Assembly (NCBI RefSeq): GCF_030408035.1
Contig: NZ_JASDCF010000004.1
Coordinates: 88,320-152,319 of the forward strand
Source: Psychrobacter sp. APC 3426
GTDB taxonomy: Bacteria > Pseudomonadota > Gammaproteobacteria > Pseudomonadales > Moraxellaceae
Direction of reading: 5' to 3'
Length of the DNA stretch: 64,000 nt
The position numbers were made by a program, and so were the translations under genes. The notes under the pieces are model-generated. The model did no database searches and was not told the DNA's origin. It worked only from the letters and a program-made list of their open reading frames with translations. Numbering within the stretch: the first letter of the stretch is position 1; every line of letters starts with the position of its first letter. Shown one piece after another: positions 27,215-36,742 of this stretch.

Positions 27215-28555
27215 TTATGCTAGCTCGTCCAAGCGAATGCGTACTACTTTATCAGTAATGGTATTCAGTTTTTCGATTTTTTCGATGGCCAGATTCATCT
27301 GACTCTCAATGACAGGCAGCGTTAAGATAATCACTGGCACTTCACCGACCTTATGCGCAGGCTTTTGTAAAATGGCATCGATATTGATACCGGCATCACT
27401 TAGGATGCGAGTGATATCCGCTAGCACCCCAGGATTGTCATGAGCATGGACACGCAAGTAATAACCAGTGGTCATCTGCTCAGCACGTAGTATCGGTGTG
27501 TCTGATAATTGTTCTGGGATAAAGGCCAGATGTGGTACATGATGACCGTTGGTGCTTTGGTCATTGCTATCTTTGCTACCCAAGACACGAACCAAGTCCA
27601 TGACGTCAGCCATCACCGCAGAGGCCGTTGCGCCCGCACCGGCACCATCACCGCAGTAGAGCGTTTGCCCTAATGGATGTGAGTTGACCAAGACCGCATT
27701 TTTGACACCATTGACATTGGCAAGTAGCGCATCCTGCGGAATGAGGGTGGGGTGTACACGCAGCTCAATACCAGCAGCACTTGCGCCATCACCTTCACGG
27801 CGTACCGCAAAGCCTAAGTGTTTGATACGGTAGCCAAGCTCTTCTGCGTAGTTGACATCTTGCAAGGTGATACCAGTGATACCTTCACAGTATACTTTAT
27901 CGAACTGTAGCGGGATACCAAAGGCGATAGAGGCAAGTAGTGCTAATTTATGAGCCGCATCAATGCCTTCGACATCGAACGTTGGGTCTGCTTCGGCATA
28001 GCCAAGCTCTTGCGCCTCAGCCAGTACGTCAGCAAACGGGCGACCCTTATCGCGCATCTCAGTCATGATGAAGTTGCCAGTACCGTTGATGATACCTGCC
28101 AACCAATCAATCTTATTGGCAGCCAATGCTTCACGCATCACTTTAATAATCGGAATACCACCTGCGACCGCTGCTTCATAAGCGACATGCACATTATGCT
28201 GTTCAGCAAAGGCAAAAATCTCATTGCCATGCTCAGCCAATAGCGCTTTGTTTGCAGTAACGACATGTTTGCCATTTTTGATGGCATGCATGATGACGTC
28301 TTTGGCGAGGGTGGTGCCACCGATGACTTCAATCACGATATCGACATTGTCGCTTGCCGCTGTTGCCATCAAGTCACTGTTCTGAATAATATTAGGATCA
28401 ATATCGTCACGCTGACGGCGCGTACCCACTTCGGTGATAATAATATCGCGTCCGCTACGGCGTTTTAGCTCATCTAAATTGTCATTGATTAGATTGATCA
28501 CGCCCGTTCCGACGGTGCCCAGACCAAGTATCGCTAGTTTGATGGAATTACTCAC
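27215..28555 (-). CDS. hom: Homoserine dehydrogenase
   Basis: It reduces aspartate semialdehyde to homoserine in threonine and methionine synthesis. The N-terminal NAD(P)-binding fold begins LGLGTVGTGVI (residues 10-20). The catalytic domain has HVVTANKALLA near residue 105 and GIINGTGNFIMTEM. A C-terminal ACT domain begins near residue 365 (YLRVHAHDNPGVLADI) and probably mediates threonine feedback. The 446 residues fit the monofunctional type. The start is GTG with GAGGAT upstream. The order dsbC-hom matches Pseudomonas, but thrC does not follow. Confidence 0.96.
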   Translation of the reverse strand: MSNSIKLAILGLGTVGTGVINLINDNLDELKRRSGRDIIITEVGTRRQRDDIDPNIIQNSDLMATAASDNVDIVIEVIGGTTLAKDVIMHAIKNGKHVVTANKALLAEHGNEIFAFAEQHNVHVAYEAAVAGGIPIIKVMREALAANKIDWLAGIINGTGNFIMTEMRDKGRPFADVLAEAQELGYAEADPTFDVEGIDAAHKLALLASIAFGIPLQFDKVYCEGITGITLQDVNYAEELGYRIKHLGFAVRREGDGASAAGIELRVHPTLIPQDALLANVNGVKNAVLVNSHPLGQTLYCGDGAGAGATASAVMADVMDLVRVLGSKDSNDQSTNGHHVPHLAFIPEQLSDTPILRAEQMTTGYYLRVHAHDNPGVLADITRILSDAGINIDAILQKPAHKVGEVPVIILTLPVIESQMNLAIEKIEKLNTITDKVVRIRLDELA

Positions 28556-28825
28556 AGTATCCTCAAGAGGTTAAATACAATAAAGCATAAATGACACTGT
28601 TATCGGTCAAAGCATGTGCGGTATTAGAGATACCTTTTATATGCATTTCGACCGTTACAGTGCAATCTGTACTTCATTATAGATGAATAAAAAATGCTCA
28701 AATTGATGCTTCAATTAACGTATGCTGCTGATTTTTTGTAGCGCTTTATCGTATCATACCGACAAGCAGTTGTGACGTCTAGCGAAACTGACTGTCGCCA
28801 AAGTCAACAATATCATGGTAGACGA

Positions 28826-29677
28826 CTAACTAGCATCAATCGCGGTTTGTGCCAATTGTTCAGCTGGCAGATAGCCACCGATTTGCTGTCCAGACTCGGT
28901 AAAGATAGCAGGCGTACCACGCACGCCCAATTTCGCCCCTAGCGCCATATGCGCTTGCACAGGGTTTACACAGCTAGGCGCTTGCACGTTGGCGCCCATT
29001 TTTGCCTGATTCATGGCAGCATGACGATCTTGACTACACCAAACCGCTTCCATCTTTGGTACTGATTCTTGGCTACGTGGCCATGCCAAATAACGCACCT
29101 CGATACCACGTGCATTGATGTCATCCATCTCTTCATGTAGTTTACGGCAATAACCACAGTCGGCATCGGTAAAGGCATAGACGACTGATTTGGTCTCACC
29201 CTTTGCTGGATAAATCACCATTTCTTTTTTATCGACGGCTTTTAGCGCATCTTGGGCAGTATTAGCAACTAAAGCTGCGCTGATATCGACAGGCGCCCCT
29301 TCACCTACGGCAATGATTTGACCTTGGATAATATGTTTGCCAGATTTATCAGTAAAGAAAGACGGCAGTCCCTCAGCAGTGACCCAGTAGATACCCTCCA
29401 TGTCTGTTGGGACAGCTGAAACGATATTTTCCTCAATGCCAGAGGTGTTTAAATTGCCTTGCAATGCTTTCACCACCGCCGCATCACTATCTACTGAGGT
29501 GGTGTTGGTTTTTGCTTGAGCGCTATTAACCACAGCCGTATTGCTGGTCGCATCCGCTGCATTGTTGGAGCAGCCAGCGGCAATAGCGACCAGCAAAGCA
29601 CCCATCATAAAACGAGATAACTTGTTTTTACGAAAGCGATGAGAGGTCAGTGTGTTTTTAGTGATGGGGGACGGCAT
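28826..29677 (-). CDS. dsbC: DsbC-type disulfide isomerase, predicted lipoprotein
   Basis: A thioredoxin-fold protein that reshuffles wrong disulfides in the periplasm and is kept reduced by DsbD. The active site is CGYC in FTDADCGYCRKL near residue 175, preceded by the dimerisation domain (ITAVGEGAPVDI-like region). A signal peptide ends AIAAGC, so the protein appears to be a lipoprotein. E. coli DsbC is soluble, so this is a difference. The C-terminal region has the cis-Pro loop GVRGTPAIF. The start at 29677 has AGGA eight bases upstream; the N-region of about 22 residues is long. hom is downstream. Confidence 0.9.
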   Translation of the reverse strand: MPSPITKNTLTSHRFRKNKLSRFMMGALLVAIAAGCSNNAADATSNTAVVNSAQAKTNTTSVDSDAAVVKALQGNLNTSGIEENIVSAVPTDMEGIYWVTAEGLPSFFTDKSGKHIIQGQIIAVGEGAPVDISAALVANTAQDALKAVDKKEMVIYPAKGETKSVVYAFTDADCGYCRKLHEEMDDINARGIEVRYLAWPRSQESVPKMEAVWCSQDRHAAMNQAKMGANVQAPSCVNPVQAHMALGAKLGVRGTPAIFTESGQQIGGYLPAEQLAQTAIDAS

Positions 29678-29935
29678 ATGGTTTTCCTGTAGGCAGCTCG
29701 CCTAGTCGTGAATTCGTGTGAAAGGATGAGCGTGTGAATGATATATAGTGCTGATAACGGCTATTTTAAAGTACTCATTTAAAGTGCTGAAGATAAAGGT
29801 GTTTTTATCGTTTATCAGCAATAAAAACCAAAGAGTAGTATCGCCATATTAACATATTTATGATGAATAACAGCCATAGGCTATAAGCTTGTATAGGTAT
29901 ATCAAGATGTCTACATATGCCTATTAAGATAAACC
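29678..29935. other. Intergenic region between dsbC and MITE-like copy 2
   Basis: 258 bp with no gene. It should hold the dsbC promoter. Confidence 0.5.
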
Positions 29936-30073
29936 TATAGTCAAAATATCCTAAAAACGCTACGGTATTGCTGATATCAATTTTTTGTAGCCTCTGTCTG
30001 CGTAGGCACAGCAAGCAAGAAAAATTGATATCAGCAGCGCGTGATGTATCGATATTATTTTTCACTGACTATA
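29936..30073 (+). repeat. 138-bp palindromic MITE-like element, copy 2
   Basis: The best-preserved copy. The ends are TATAGTCA and TGACTATA. Inside is a perfect 17-bp inverted repeat, TGCTGATATCAATTTTT (29969-29985) and its complement. There is no transposase. Copy 1 is inverted relative to it; copy 3 has the same orientation. Confidence 0.9.
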
Positions 30074-30422
30074 TATGGTCAATCCACTATCACAGAGAGA
30101 CAGCGTCAACCGCGCCAACCGCGCCTGAAATGACATAACAAACATAGCTCTTTACTTAGTTGTCATGTCCTTTGCTCAAATTGTCACTTGTTTGACATAT
30201 CTTTTTATTCATCGTCATATTTGAAACCATAAATTCAGTGAACGTAAATTCAAAGAATAAGATACATTTGTACTATTTAATATCTATGCTTGGCTAGGTA
30301 GTCTACTGCTAATGGCATTTTTTCTAATTTGCTAAAAATTTTTGTTAGAAGTTTATATAAGAATATCTGTATAAATCATTTTAAAATTATTTATCTCAAC
30401 AATCTTACTTTAAGGAATGCGC
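30074..30422. other. Intergenic region upstream of the DUF808 gene
   Basis: AT-rich, no gene seen. It should hold the promoter of the DUF808 gene. Confidence 0.5.
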
Positions 30423-31355
30423 ATGGCAGGTGGTAGCTTATTAATGTTGCTCGACGATATCAGTGTCATCTTAGATGATGTGTCCGCCATGACCAAGGTA
30501 GCGGCTAAAAAGACGACAGGGGTGTTGGCTGATGACTTGGCTCTGAACGCTGAGCAGGTATCTGGGGTCAAAGCAAACCGTGAGCTACCAGTGGTTTGGG
30601 CGGTGGCAAAAGGCTCTTTCGTCAACAAACTCATTATCGTGCCGGCAGCCTTGCTTATTAGTGCTGTCTACCCGCCGTTAGTGACTTTTTTATTGATGTG
30701 TGGCGGTTTGTACCTAGCCTATGAAGGGGCAGAAAAGGTCATTCACCGGTTTTGGCCGCACCTATTGCCACATGATGAAGAGCAAGGCGCTCGTCTACAA
30801 GCCAACGCTGAAAACGTCGATTTGGTAGCCCTTGAAAAGCAAAAGATTAAAGGGGCTGTTAGGACGGACTTTATTTTGTCGGCTGAGATTATCGTCATTG
30901 CACTTGGGTCAGCAGTAGCGTCAGGTGCAACTTTGATGCAAAAAAGCATCGTATTGTCTATCATTGCCGTTGCGATAACAGTTGGTATCTATGGTTTGGT
31001 TGCTGGTATTGTAAAAATAGATGATGCAGGGCTTTACCTGATGGATAAAGAAAGTGACTTTCAACAAAAAGTAGGTAAATTTTTATTCACTGCTGCACCC
31101 AAATTGATGAAGTTTTTGTCTATCGCCGGCACGATAGCCATGTTCTTAGTGGGTGGTGGTATCTTGGTACATGGTATTGGCTTTTTGGAGCATGGTGTAG
31201 AGGACTTGGCGGATTTAACGGGTATCTTTGAAAGTGTCACGACGACGCTGCTAAATGGTGTCATTGGCTTTATCATCGGTGCCGCAGTCGTTGCTATCTT
31301 TACGATTATCGGTAAAATCCGTGGTAAAGATGACAAACCATCATCTGCGCACTAA
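30423..31355 (+). CDS. DUF808 (YedI-type) inner-membrane protein
   Basis: An inner-membrane protein of 310 residues and unknown function, related to E. coli YedI. The N-terminus, MAGGSLLMLLDDIS followed by a conserved KKTTGVLADDLALNAEQVSG stretch, is the family signature. Hydrophobic helices lie at about residues 65-100, 155-200 and 235-300. I chose the ATG at 30423 because TAAGGA lies six bases before it; the ATG at 30417 would touch that site. It converges on rne, with a shared terminator and an ATACCA-type repeat between them. Confidence 0.9.
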   Translation: MAGGSLLMLLDDISVILDDVSAMTKVAAKKTTGVLADDLALNAEQVSGVKANRELPVVWAVAKGSFVNKLIIVPAALLISAVYPPLVTFLLMCGGLYLAYEGAEKVIHRFWPHLLPHDEEQGARLQANAENVDLVALEKQKIKGAVRTDFILSAEIIVIALGSAVASGATLMQKSIVLSIIAVAITVGIYGLVAGIVKIDDAGLYLMDKESDFQQKVGKFLFTAAPKLMKFLSIAGTIAMFLVGGGILVHGIGFLEHGVEDLADLTGIFESVTTTLLNGVIGFIIGAAVVAIFTIIGKIRGKDDKPSSAH

Positions 31356-31425
31356 ATCTGCAGATTAGTTTTTTAATCATATTGATTATGCATCCACTAA
31401 TAGTCAGTTTGCGTTTTAACCAATA

Positions 31426-31530
31426 ATACCAAACCCAAAAAGTGCAATTAACGTTGTCAAATTTGCTAAGCCTACTAGGTGTAGTACTTGCGCAATTTTT
31501 CCGCGTTACTCTAATTTTTGGGAATGGTAT
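31426..31530 (+). repeat. ATACCA-type 105-bp inverted-repeat element, copy 1
   Basis: The ends ATACCAAACCCAAAAA (31426-31441) and TTTTTGGGAATGGTAT (31515-31530) are inverted repeats matching at 14 of 16 positions. The inside has no coding capacity. A diverged full-length relative lies at 41942-42043. Confidence 0.8.
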
Positions 31531-31548
31531 AACTTGATGCTGAATATC

Positions 31549-31588
31549 AAAAAAATCCCCAAGGCTGCTAACAGCCTCGGGGATTTTA
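31549..31588. terminator. Bidirectional terminator between the DUF808 gene and rne
   Basis: AAAATCCCCAAGGCTG pairs with CAGCCTCGGGGATTTT across CTAA. Flanking A and T runs allow use from both strands. Confidence 0.85.
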
Positions 31589-31609
31589 CGTTTTAGCTAA
31601 CTTAGATGC

Positions 31610-34600
31610 TTAGCTGTCGTTACTTGAATCATCAGACTCTAGCTTTTCAGCTTGCGTCGGCTTTTTATGATCCGTTTTGGGCTTACGACTGCGTGCCTTT
31701 GGCACTTTTGGCGTGGTTAAGTTAAACATACCAGTTTGCGGCAGTAGTTGCTCAGCCACATTCTCAATCATGTTTTTATAGCTAGCAATCGTAGTCTTGG
31801 ACTTAGCTGCCTGACTGTCGTCTTTACCCGCATCTTTGGTAGATTGCGCTATAGATTCGTCTGCAGTGTTAGCGTCCTGAGTGTCGTCACTTACTACGCT
31901 AGCCTTATCAGAATCAGCATCCGCCTCTATCTTTTCAGCAGCACTGTCTGCGTCTGATAGCTCATTGCTTGCTTTGGACAGAGCTTGTTCCGTTTCTAGC
32001 AGCTGCTCACTATCAGTGCTGACATCATCTGCCTGCGCTTGGCTAGACAAAGCAGTTGCTGCTACATCATGAGCATCTACGTCCGTAGATTGTTCAGTCT
32101 CAGCTTCTGCCATATCAGCTTGCTTAGTTTCGCTCGGCTGTTTATCAGCAGGTACACTTAACACCGCTGGCTCCTGATAATCCGGATGTTGGCCACGTGG
32201 ATCGTTGCTAGCACGCTTACCAACAGCGCGTGGTTCAACGTCTGTTTTGCCTTGATCAGCAGCAAACTGACTAACGGCTTGGGTCATCGACTCAAAGCGC
32301 GCTAGGTACTCTGCCGCTAATGGCTGATAACCATAGTTGCTAAAGTCAAAGTCGCTGATATCCGCTTTAGCATCAGCAGTAGAGGTGACATTAGCCTTAA
32401 CGTCAGCAGGTTTTGCTTGCTGCGCATGTGCTTCGATAGCAGCAATAAAGCAGCTAATGACGCCGTCATTTTTCAAACGACTCTCTGCATCCGTCAATGC
32501 CTTACGCACAAAGTCACCAACCGTACCACGAATGGTCGGTGCGCTTGCTACTGCTTGCTCAGTTGCTTGAGGCTGTGCAGCAGGTTGCGCTTGCTGACTA
32601 CGGACGACACGTGGGTCGTTACTGGCCTGACCAAACTTCTCAGCAGTCACGTAGCGTGTCGCAAACAATGCTTCATGCGTTAGCTCAAGTGCGGAATTGC
32701 TCTTTTTGCTGCCGCTATCATTGACACTGCCAGTTTCTACGCCATTGTTAATAGCCTGAGCGTTGTTAGCGTCTTTAGCATTGGCGCTGTCCTTGCTGCT
32801 CTCATTGGTCGTATCGGCCTTATCAATTTCCTGAGACATTGATGAAGCTTGTTGAGCATTATCTGCCTCAGTAGCGACTGTCTTCGAACTGTCAGCCGTG
32901 CTATCCGTATCGCTATTGGCTGGTGGCTGCGTATCTACTGCAGTGTTTTTGCCATCAGTGTTACGGTCGGTTTTTGACGCGTTGTTTTGGCCCTTATCTT
33001 TAGTCGCATTAGGAGCATCTGCTTCAATCGCAACCTTATCAACTGCAACCCCGTTATGATGCTTGGATTGATTATCAGTGGTTTTTTCATGACTGGTTTT
33101 ATTGTCACGAGCTTGATTATTACTACCTTTGTCATCAGCGCCTTTTTTATTGGCTGACTGTTGGGTAGTAGATTCATTGGCGGTGTCATCTTTACCACTG
33201 CTATTTTTAGCGTTGTCATTCTTGGTACTATCATTCTTGGCATTGCCATTGGCGACATGTTGCTTTTCGGCGGAATGATGTTTTGTCTGAGTAGACTTAC
33301 TATTATCTAAAGACAAATGCACGACCTCTGGAGACTTAAGTTCAGCAGGTGCTTCGTTGACCTGTAGCATCACTTCGTTAGGGTCTTGGTTGCGGCGCGT
33401 GTTCGATGCATTTTTGCTAGCGCTATCGTTGTTGGCCGTCTGCTGATGGTTTTGCTTGATGTTATCAGCCGTTAAGGTTTCACCGCGCTCTAACTTACCG
33501 CGTGACCCGCGTTGGCTGTGTGACTTACGCTTAGCGCGAGTTTGCTCATCTGCTGCACTGTTATCTTTGTTATCAGTGTCAGTGTGCTCGTTTGCGTTAC
33601 GATTGCTGTTTTGAGCATTGCGATTGTTTGTGCGTCTGTGGTCTTGCTGACGTTTATTCTGATTATCATCAGTATTGCTATCAGCTTGGCTCGAGGCGCT
33701 ACTGTCGCTATTGCCACTCACGTCATTATTAGTCTCATCTGACGACTCTTTTCTCTGACGCGGCTTAGATGATCTTGACTTACGTGGCTTACGTCTTCTT
33801 CTGTCTTCGTTATTGCTCTCATCACTGTCACTGTCACTGTCACTGTCTGAACTGCGACGTGCCTGTTGACGATTGGCATTGTTATCAGACGGTTTGCTGT
33901 CAGATTTTTGCTCGTTACTCTGCTGATTTGACGGTGCATCGTTTGAGGTAACGCTTGGTGCATTCGTTGACGCACTGTTTAGAGCGCTGCTATCAACTTG
34001 TCCAAACGAGCCTAAGCTTTGTGCACCAGTATTGACCAATGCCTCAATGGCTTCAGCGGCATCACGGCTGCTGACGCTAGGGGTCGTTGAAGCTTGCGGC
34101 GCTTGGGCAAACAGATTAGACAACCATGCGACGGCTTGTGGCTGTGCTGTCGTTGCAACGTTAGCAGGTGCTACTGGAGTAGTGGGCGCTGCTACTGCCA
34201 CACTTTGGCTTTTAGTTGCTTGCGGTGCACGCGCAGATGAAACCGTCGTCGTGTTGGGTTTGTTATTACGATGGTCGTTACTACGCTCAACCGTATTATT
34301 CTGAGACTGTGCAGGAGTGCTCGGCTGTGCATTCGCACGACCGTTTGGTTTATTTGCAGCAGTATTCTCTGATGACTTACTATCAGATGATTTACTATCC
34401 GACGGCTGACGTGGTTGGCGAGTTGGTTGCTGCTCTGGGCGCTCTTTTTCAGCCGTTTGCCAATCAACGTTGTAGCCAAGGTCGCTATGCTCTTGTTGCT
34501 GAGTATCGGTAATACGCTCATAGCTTGAAGGTGCAAAACCATCACGGTTAAAGTGTAGCTTAAAGTTTGGTGACTCAAGGTGTGCGTGCGGCAAGATAGT

Positions 34601-35998
34601 GATACGGGTACCACTGTCTTGTTCTAGGTAGACCAAGGCATCACGCTTTTCATTCAATAAAAACGCCGCAATGTCAGTTGGGACTTCTGCCTGTACTTCA
34701 CCTTGACGTTCTTTAAGAGCGATTTGCTCAATTTGACGCATAATAGACAGTGATAGCGAGCGCAGGTCACGAATCATGCCGTTGCCATGACAGCGCGGGC
34801 AGATATAACCGGTTGACTCTTCTAATGACGGACGCAAACGCTGACGACTCATTTCCATCAAACCAAACTTAGAGATATCACCGAATTGTACGCGGGCACG
34901 GTCATATTTGGTGGCATCAACCAGGCGTTTTTCCACTTCTTTTTGATGCTTGTTGTCATTCATATCAATGAAGTCGATGACAATCAAACCGCCCATATCA
35001 CGTAGGCGTAGCTGACGGGCAATCTCATCAGCCGCTTCTAAGTTGGTGTGATAAGCGGTCTCAGCGACGTCTGAGCCTTTGGTTGACTTGGCTGAGTTGA
35101 TATCGATAGAGACCAACGCTTCTGTTTGGTCAATAACGATTGAGCCACCTGAAGGCAAACGTACTTCACGCTGATACGCCGTTTCGATTTGTTTTTCGAT
35201 ATTAAAGCGTGAAAACATCGGCTCATAATCGGTGTATTTGCGGAGCTTTTCAGCTTGTTTTGGCATCACTGCATCGATAAAACCTGCCGCTTCGATGTAA
35301 GCGTTTTCGTTATCGATCCAAATCTCAGCGATATCATCACGTAGATAATCACGCACAGCACGGGTGACGACGCCTGCTTCTTGATGCACCAAGCGCGGTG
35401 ACGGATATTTTTGGTTCTGTTCTTGGATGGCTTGCCAGATATTGAGAAGGTGATTTAAATCGTGTTGTAAGTCTTCTTGCGTTTTACCAATACCAGCGGT
35501 ACGAATGATGACGCTCATACCTTTTGGCAAATCAAGATTGCTCAGCATGCGTTTCATGTCTTCACGCAGTTTGCCTGAGATTTGACGTGAGATACCGCCA
35601 CCACGAGGGTTGTTTGGCATTAATACTAGATAGCGACCGGCTAATGACACATAAGTTGATAGAGCAGCGCCTTTATTGCCGCGCTCTTCTTTTTCAACTT
35701 GGACGATTAATTCGTCACCTTCTTTGATGAGTTTTTTGATGTTTTCATCACGTGGATTGCCGCTTAGATATTCAGCAGAGATTTCACGAATCGGCAAAAA
35801 CCCTTGACGCTGTGAGCCATATTCCACAAAAACGGCTTCTAGTGATGGCTCAACGCGAGTCACATGACCTTTATAGATGTTAGATTTTTTTTGTTCACGT
35901 GTACGATTTTCTAAGTCGAAATCGTACAGGTGATTGCCTTTACATAAGGCGACACGAATTTCTTCGTTTTGAGTAGCGTTGATTAAAATGCGTTTCAT
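31610..35998 (-). CDS. rne: Ribonuclease E with very long disordered arm
   Basis: The essential endonuclease of mRNA decay and rRNA/tRNA processing, and scaffold of the RNA degradosome. The catalytic half (residues 1 to about 510) has the S1 domain (residues 37-120), the metal-binding Asp in VSIDINSAKS and VIDFIDMNDN (near 302 and 345) and the zinc-link CPRCHGNG (near 403). The remaining ~950 residues are low-complexity, rich in Asn, Asp, Ser, Lys and Gln, with an SDSDSDSD run and Arg-rich patches that could bind RNA. At 1462 residues it exceeds E. coli RNase E (1061). The last ~25 residues are basic. It is divergent from rluC, the usual order. Confidence 0.97.
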   Translation of the reverse strand: MKRILINATQNEEIRVALCKGNHLYDFDLENRTREQKKSNIYKGHVTRVEPSLEAVFVEYGSQRQGFLPIREISAEYLSGNPRDENIKKLIKEGDELIVQVEKEERGNKGAALSTYVSLAGRYLVLMPNNPRGGGISRQISGKLREDMKRMLSNLDLPKGMSVIIRTAGIGKTQEDLQHDLNHLLNIWQAIQEQNQKYPSPRLVHQEAGVVTRAVRDYLRDDIAEIWIDNENAYIEAAGFIDAVMPKQAEKLRKYTDYEPMFSRFNIEKQIETAYQREVRLPSGGSIVIDQTEALVSIDINSAKSTKGSDVAETAYHTNLEAADEIARQLRLRDMGGLIVIDFIDMNDNKHQKEVEKRLVDATKYDRARVQFGDISKFGLMEMSRQRLRPSLEESTGYICPRCHGNGMIRDLRSLSLSIMRQIEQIALKERQGEVQAEVPTDIAAFLLNEKRDALVYLEQDSGTRITILPHAHLESPNFKLHFNRDGFAPSSYERITDTQQQEHSDLGYNVDWQTAEKERPEQQPTRQPRQPSDSKSSDSKSSENTAANKPNGRANAQPSTPAQSQNNTVERSNDHRNNKPNTTTVSSARAPQATKSQSVAVAAPTTPVAPANVATTAQPQAVAWLSNLFAQAPQASTTPSVSSRDAAEAIEALVNTGAQSLGSFGQVDSSALNSASTNAPSVTSNDAPSNQQSNEQKSDSKPSDNNANRQQARRSSDSDSDSDSDESNNEDRRRRKPRKSRSSKPRQRKESSDETNNDVSGNSDSSASSQADSNTDDNQNKRQQDHRRTNNRNAQNSNRNANEHTDTDNKDNSAADEQTRAKRKSHSQRGSRGKLERGETLTADNIKQNHQQTANNDSASKNASNTRRNQDPNEVMLQVNEAPAELKSPEVVHLSLDNSKSTQTKHHSAEKQHVANGNAKNDSTKNDNAKNSSGKDDTANESTTQQSANKKGADDKGSNNQARDNKTSHEKTTDNQSKHHNGVAVDKVAIEADAPNATKDKGQNNASKTDRNTDGKNTAVDTQPPANSDTDSTADSSKTVATEADNAQQASSMSQEIDKADTTNESSKDSANAKDANNAQAINNGVETGSVNDSGSKKSNSALELTHEALFATRYVTAEKFGQASNDPRVVRSQQAQPAAQPQATEQAVASAPTIRGTVGDFVRKALTDAESRLKNDGVISCFIAAIEAHAQQAKPADVKANVTSTADAKADISDFDFSNYGYQPLAAEYLARFESMTQAVSQFAADQGKTDVEPRAVGKRASNDPRGQHPDYQEPAVLSVPADKQPSETKQADMAEAETEQSTDVDAHDVAATALSSQAQADDVSTDSEQLLETEQALSKASNELSDADSAAEKIEADADSDKASVVSDDTQDANTADESIAQSTKDAGKDDSQAAKSKTTIASYKNMIENVAEQLLPQTGMFNLTTPKVPKARSRKPKTDHKKPTQAEKLESDDSSNDS

Positions 35999-36478
35999 AT
36001 TTATATCCTATGAGTACGCATAACAACGACGAGACGGGGCTTTAGGCGGTAGTGGCAAGTGTGGCTAATATTGCAATTAGCATTTGTAGATGGTTATTAA
36101 CGGCAGAACGTAAAGTATAAACTTGAGAAAGCGTATCGACTTTGTCGTTGCTTGTTTTTCACCTAAATAGTGCTAGCAGGGCTAACGCTGATATGAGTCA
36201 AATAGGATGTAAGGCTATGGCTCATGTATTACTGGTAGGCTTGCTCAAAATATCTCTGCATCAGCGTATTATCATTCCATCGTTGTCAGTAAATTCTATG
36301 GGTAGCTATGGCAGCACACTTTGTAAGAGTGGGCGACTGTCAGTTACGGGTCTAAAAATACTGATACTAAAGAAGTATCGTGCTGTTGCAATTAATCCAT
36401 CAAAGTCTAGCAATAATGTTGCTGTGATAGAGACTGTTGTATAAAACAGTCGTATTCAGCATATCTCTAATCAGGTGA
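35999..36478. other. Leader and promoter region of rne
   Basis: 480 bp upstream of rne. RNase E genes usually have a long structured leader for self-regulation, so part of this is probably transcribed on the minus strand. A 100-codon plus-strand frame at 36142-36444 has no recognisable domain and a poor start; I do not count it as a gene. Confidence 0.45.
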
Positions 36479-36742
36479 AGCAATTGGTCATGCTTTATTT
36501 ATCGTTCTTTTGGGTATAACGTCAATAATATCTTGGGTGTTCTGTCAGGTATCACAGCTTTGGTCATCAGCGGGGCGTACTTGGCAAACAGAGTAAATGA
36601 CCGGCTTATCGGCACGGTTTATGTCTATATCTTAATTGTCATCTGTTTGACCACCGATACTTAGGCGGCTATCGATATACTTCTCGATCCTAACGTAAAA
36701 CAACCCATACTTGCTCAACTGCGCTCGCGTAAAGAACCATGA
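36479..36742 (+). pseudogene. Decayed membrane-protein fragment
   Basis: A frame of 87 codons is interrupted only by TAG at 36662. Before the stop it has two hydrophobic stretches (NILGVLSGITALVISGAYLA and GTVYVYILIVICL). After it comes the coherent segment AIDILLDPNVKQPILAQLRS. There is no start codon with a ribosome-binding site. This looks like the remains of an integral membrane protein. I do not recognise the family, and chance cannot be excluded. Confidence 0.35.

Noticed and set aside
30417..30422. First ATG of the DUF808 gene
   Set aside because: TAAGGA abuts this ATG; the ATG at 30423 has correct spacing and matches the family N-terminus.
33822..33845. Four tandem TCACTG hexamers, considered as a repeat array or CRISPR-like
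   Set aside because: They encode the SDSDSDSD run in RNase E; there are no spacers and they are in frame within the gene.
31748..34614. Many plus- and minus-strand frames of 60-140 codons across the rne arm
   Set aside because: All are shadows of the low-complexity RNase E coding sequence.
36142..36444. 100-codon frame upstream of rne
   Set aside because: No recognisable domain, poor start context, and it lies in the probable rne leader region on the opposite strand.
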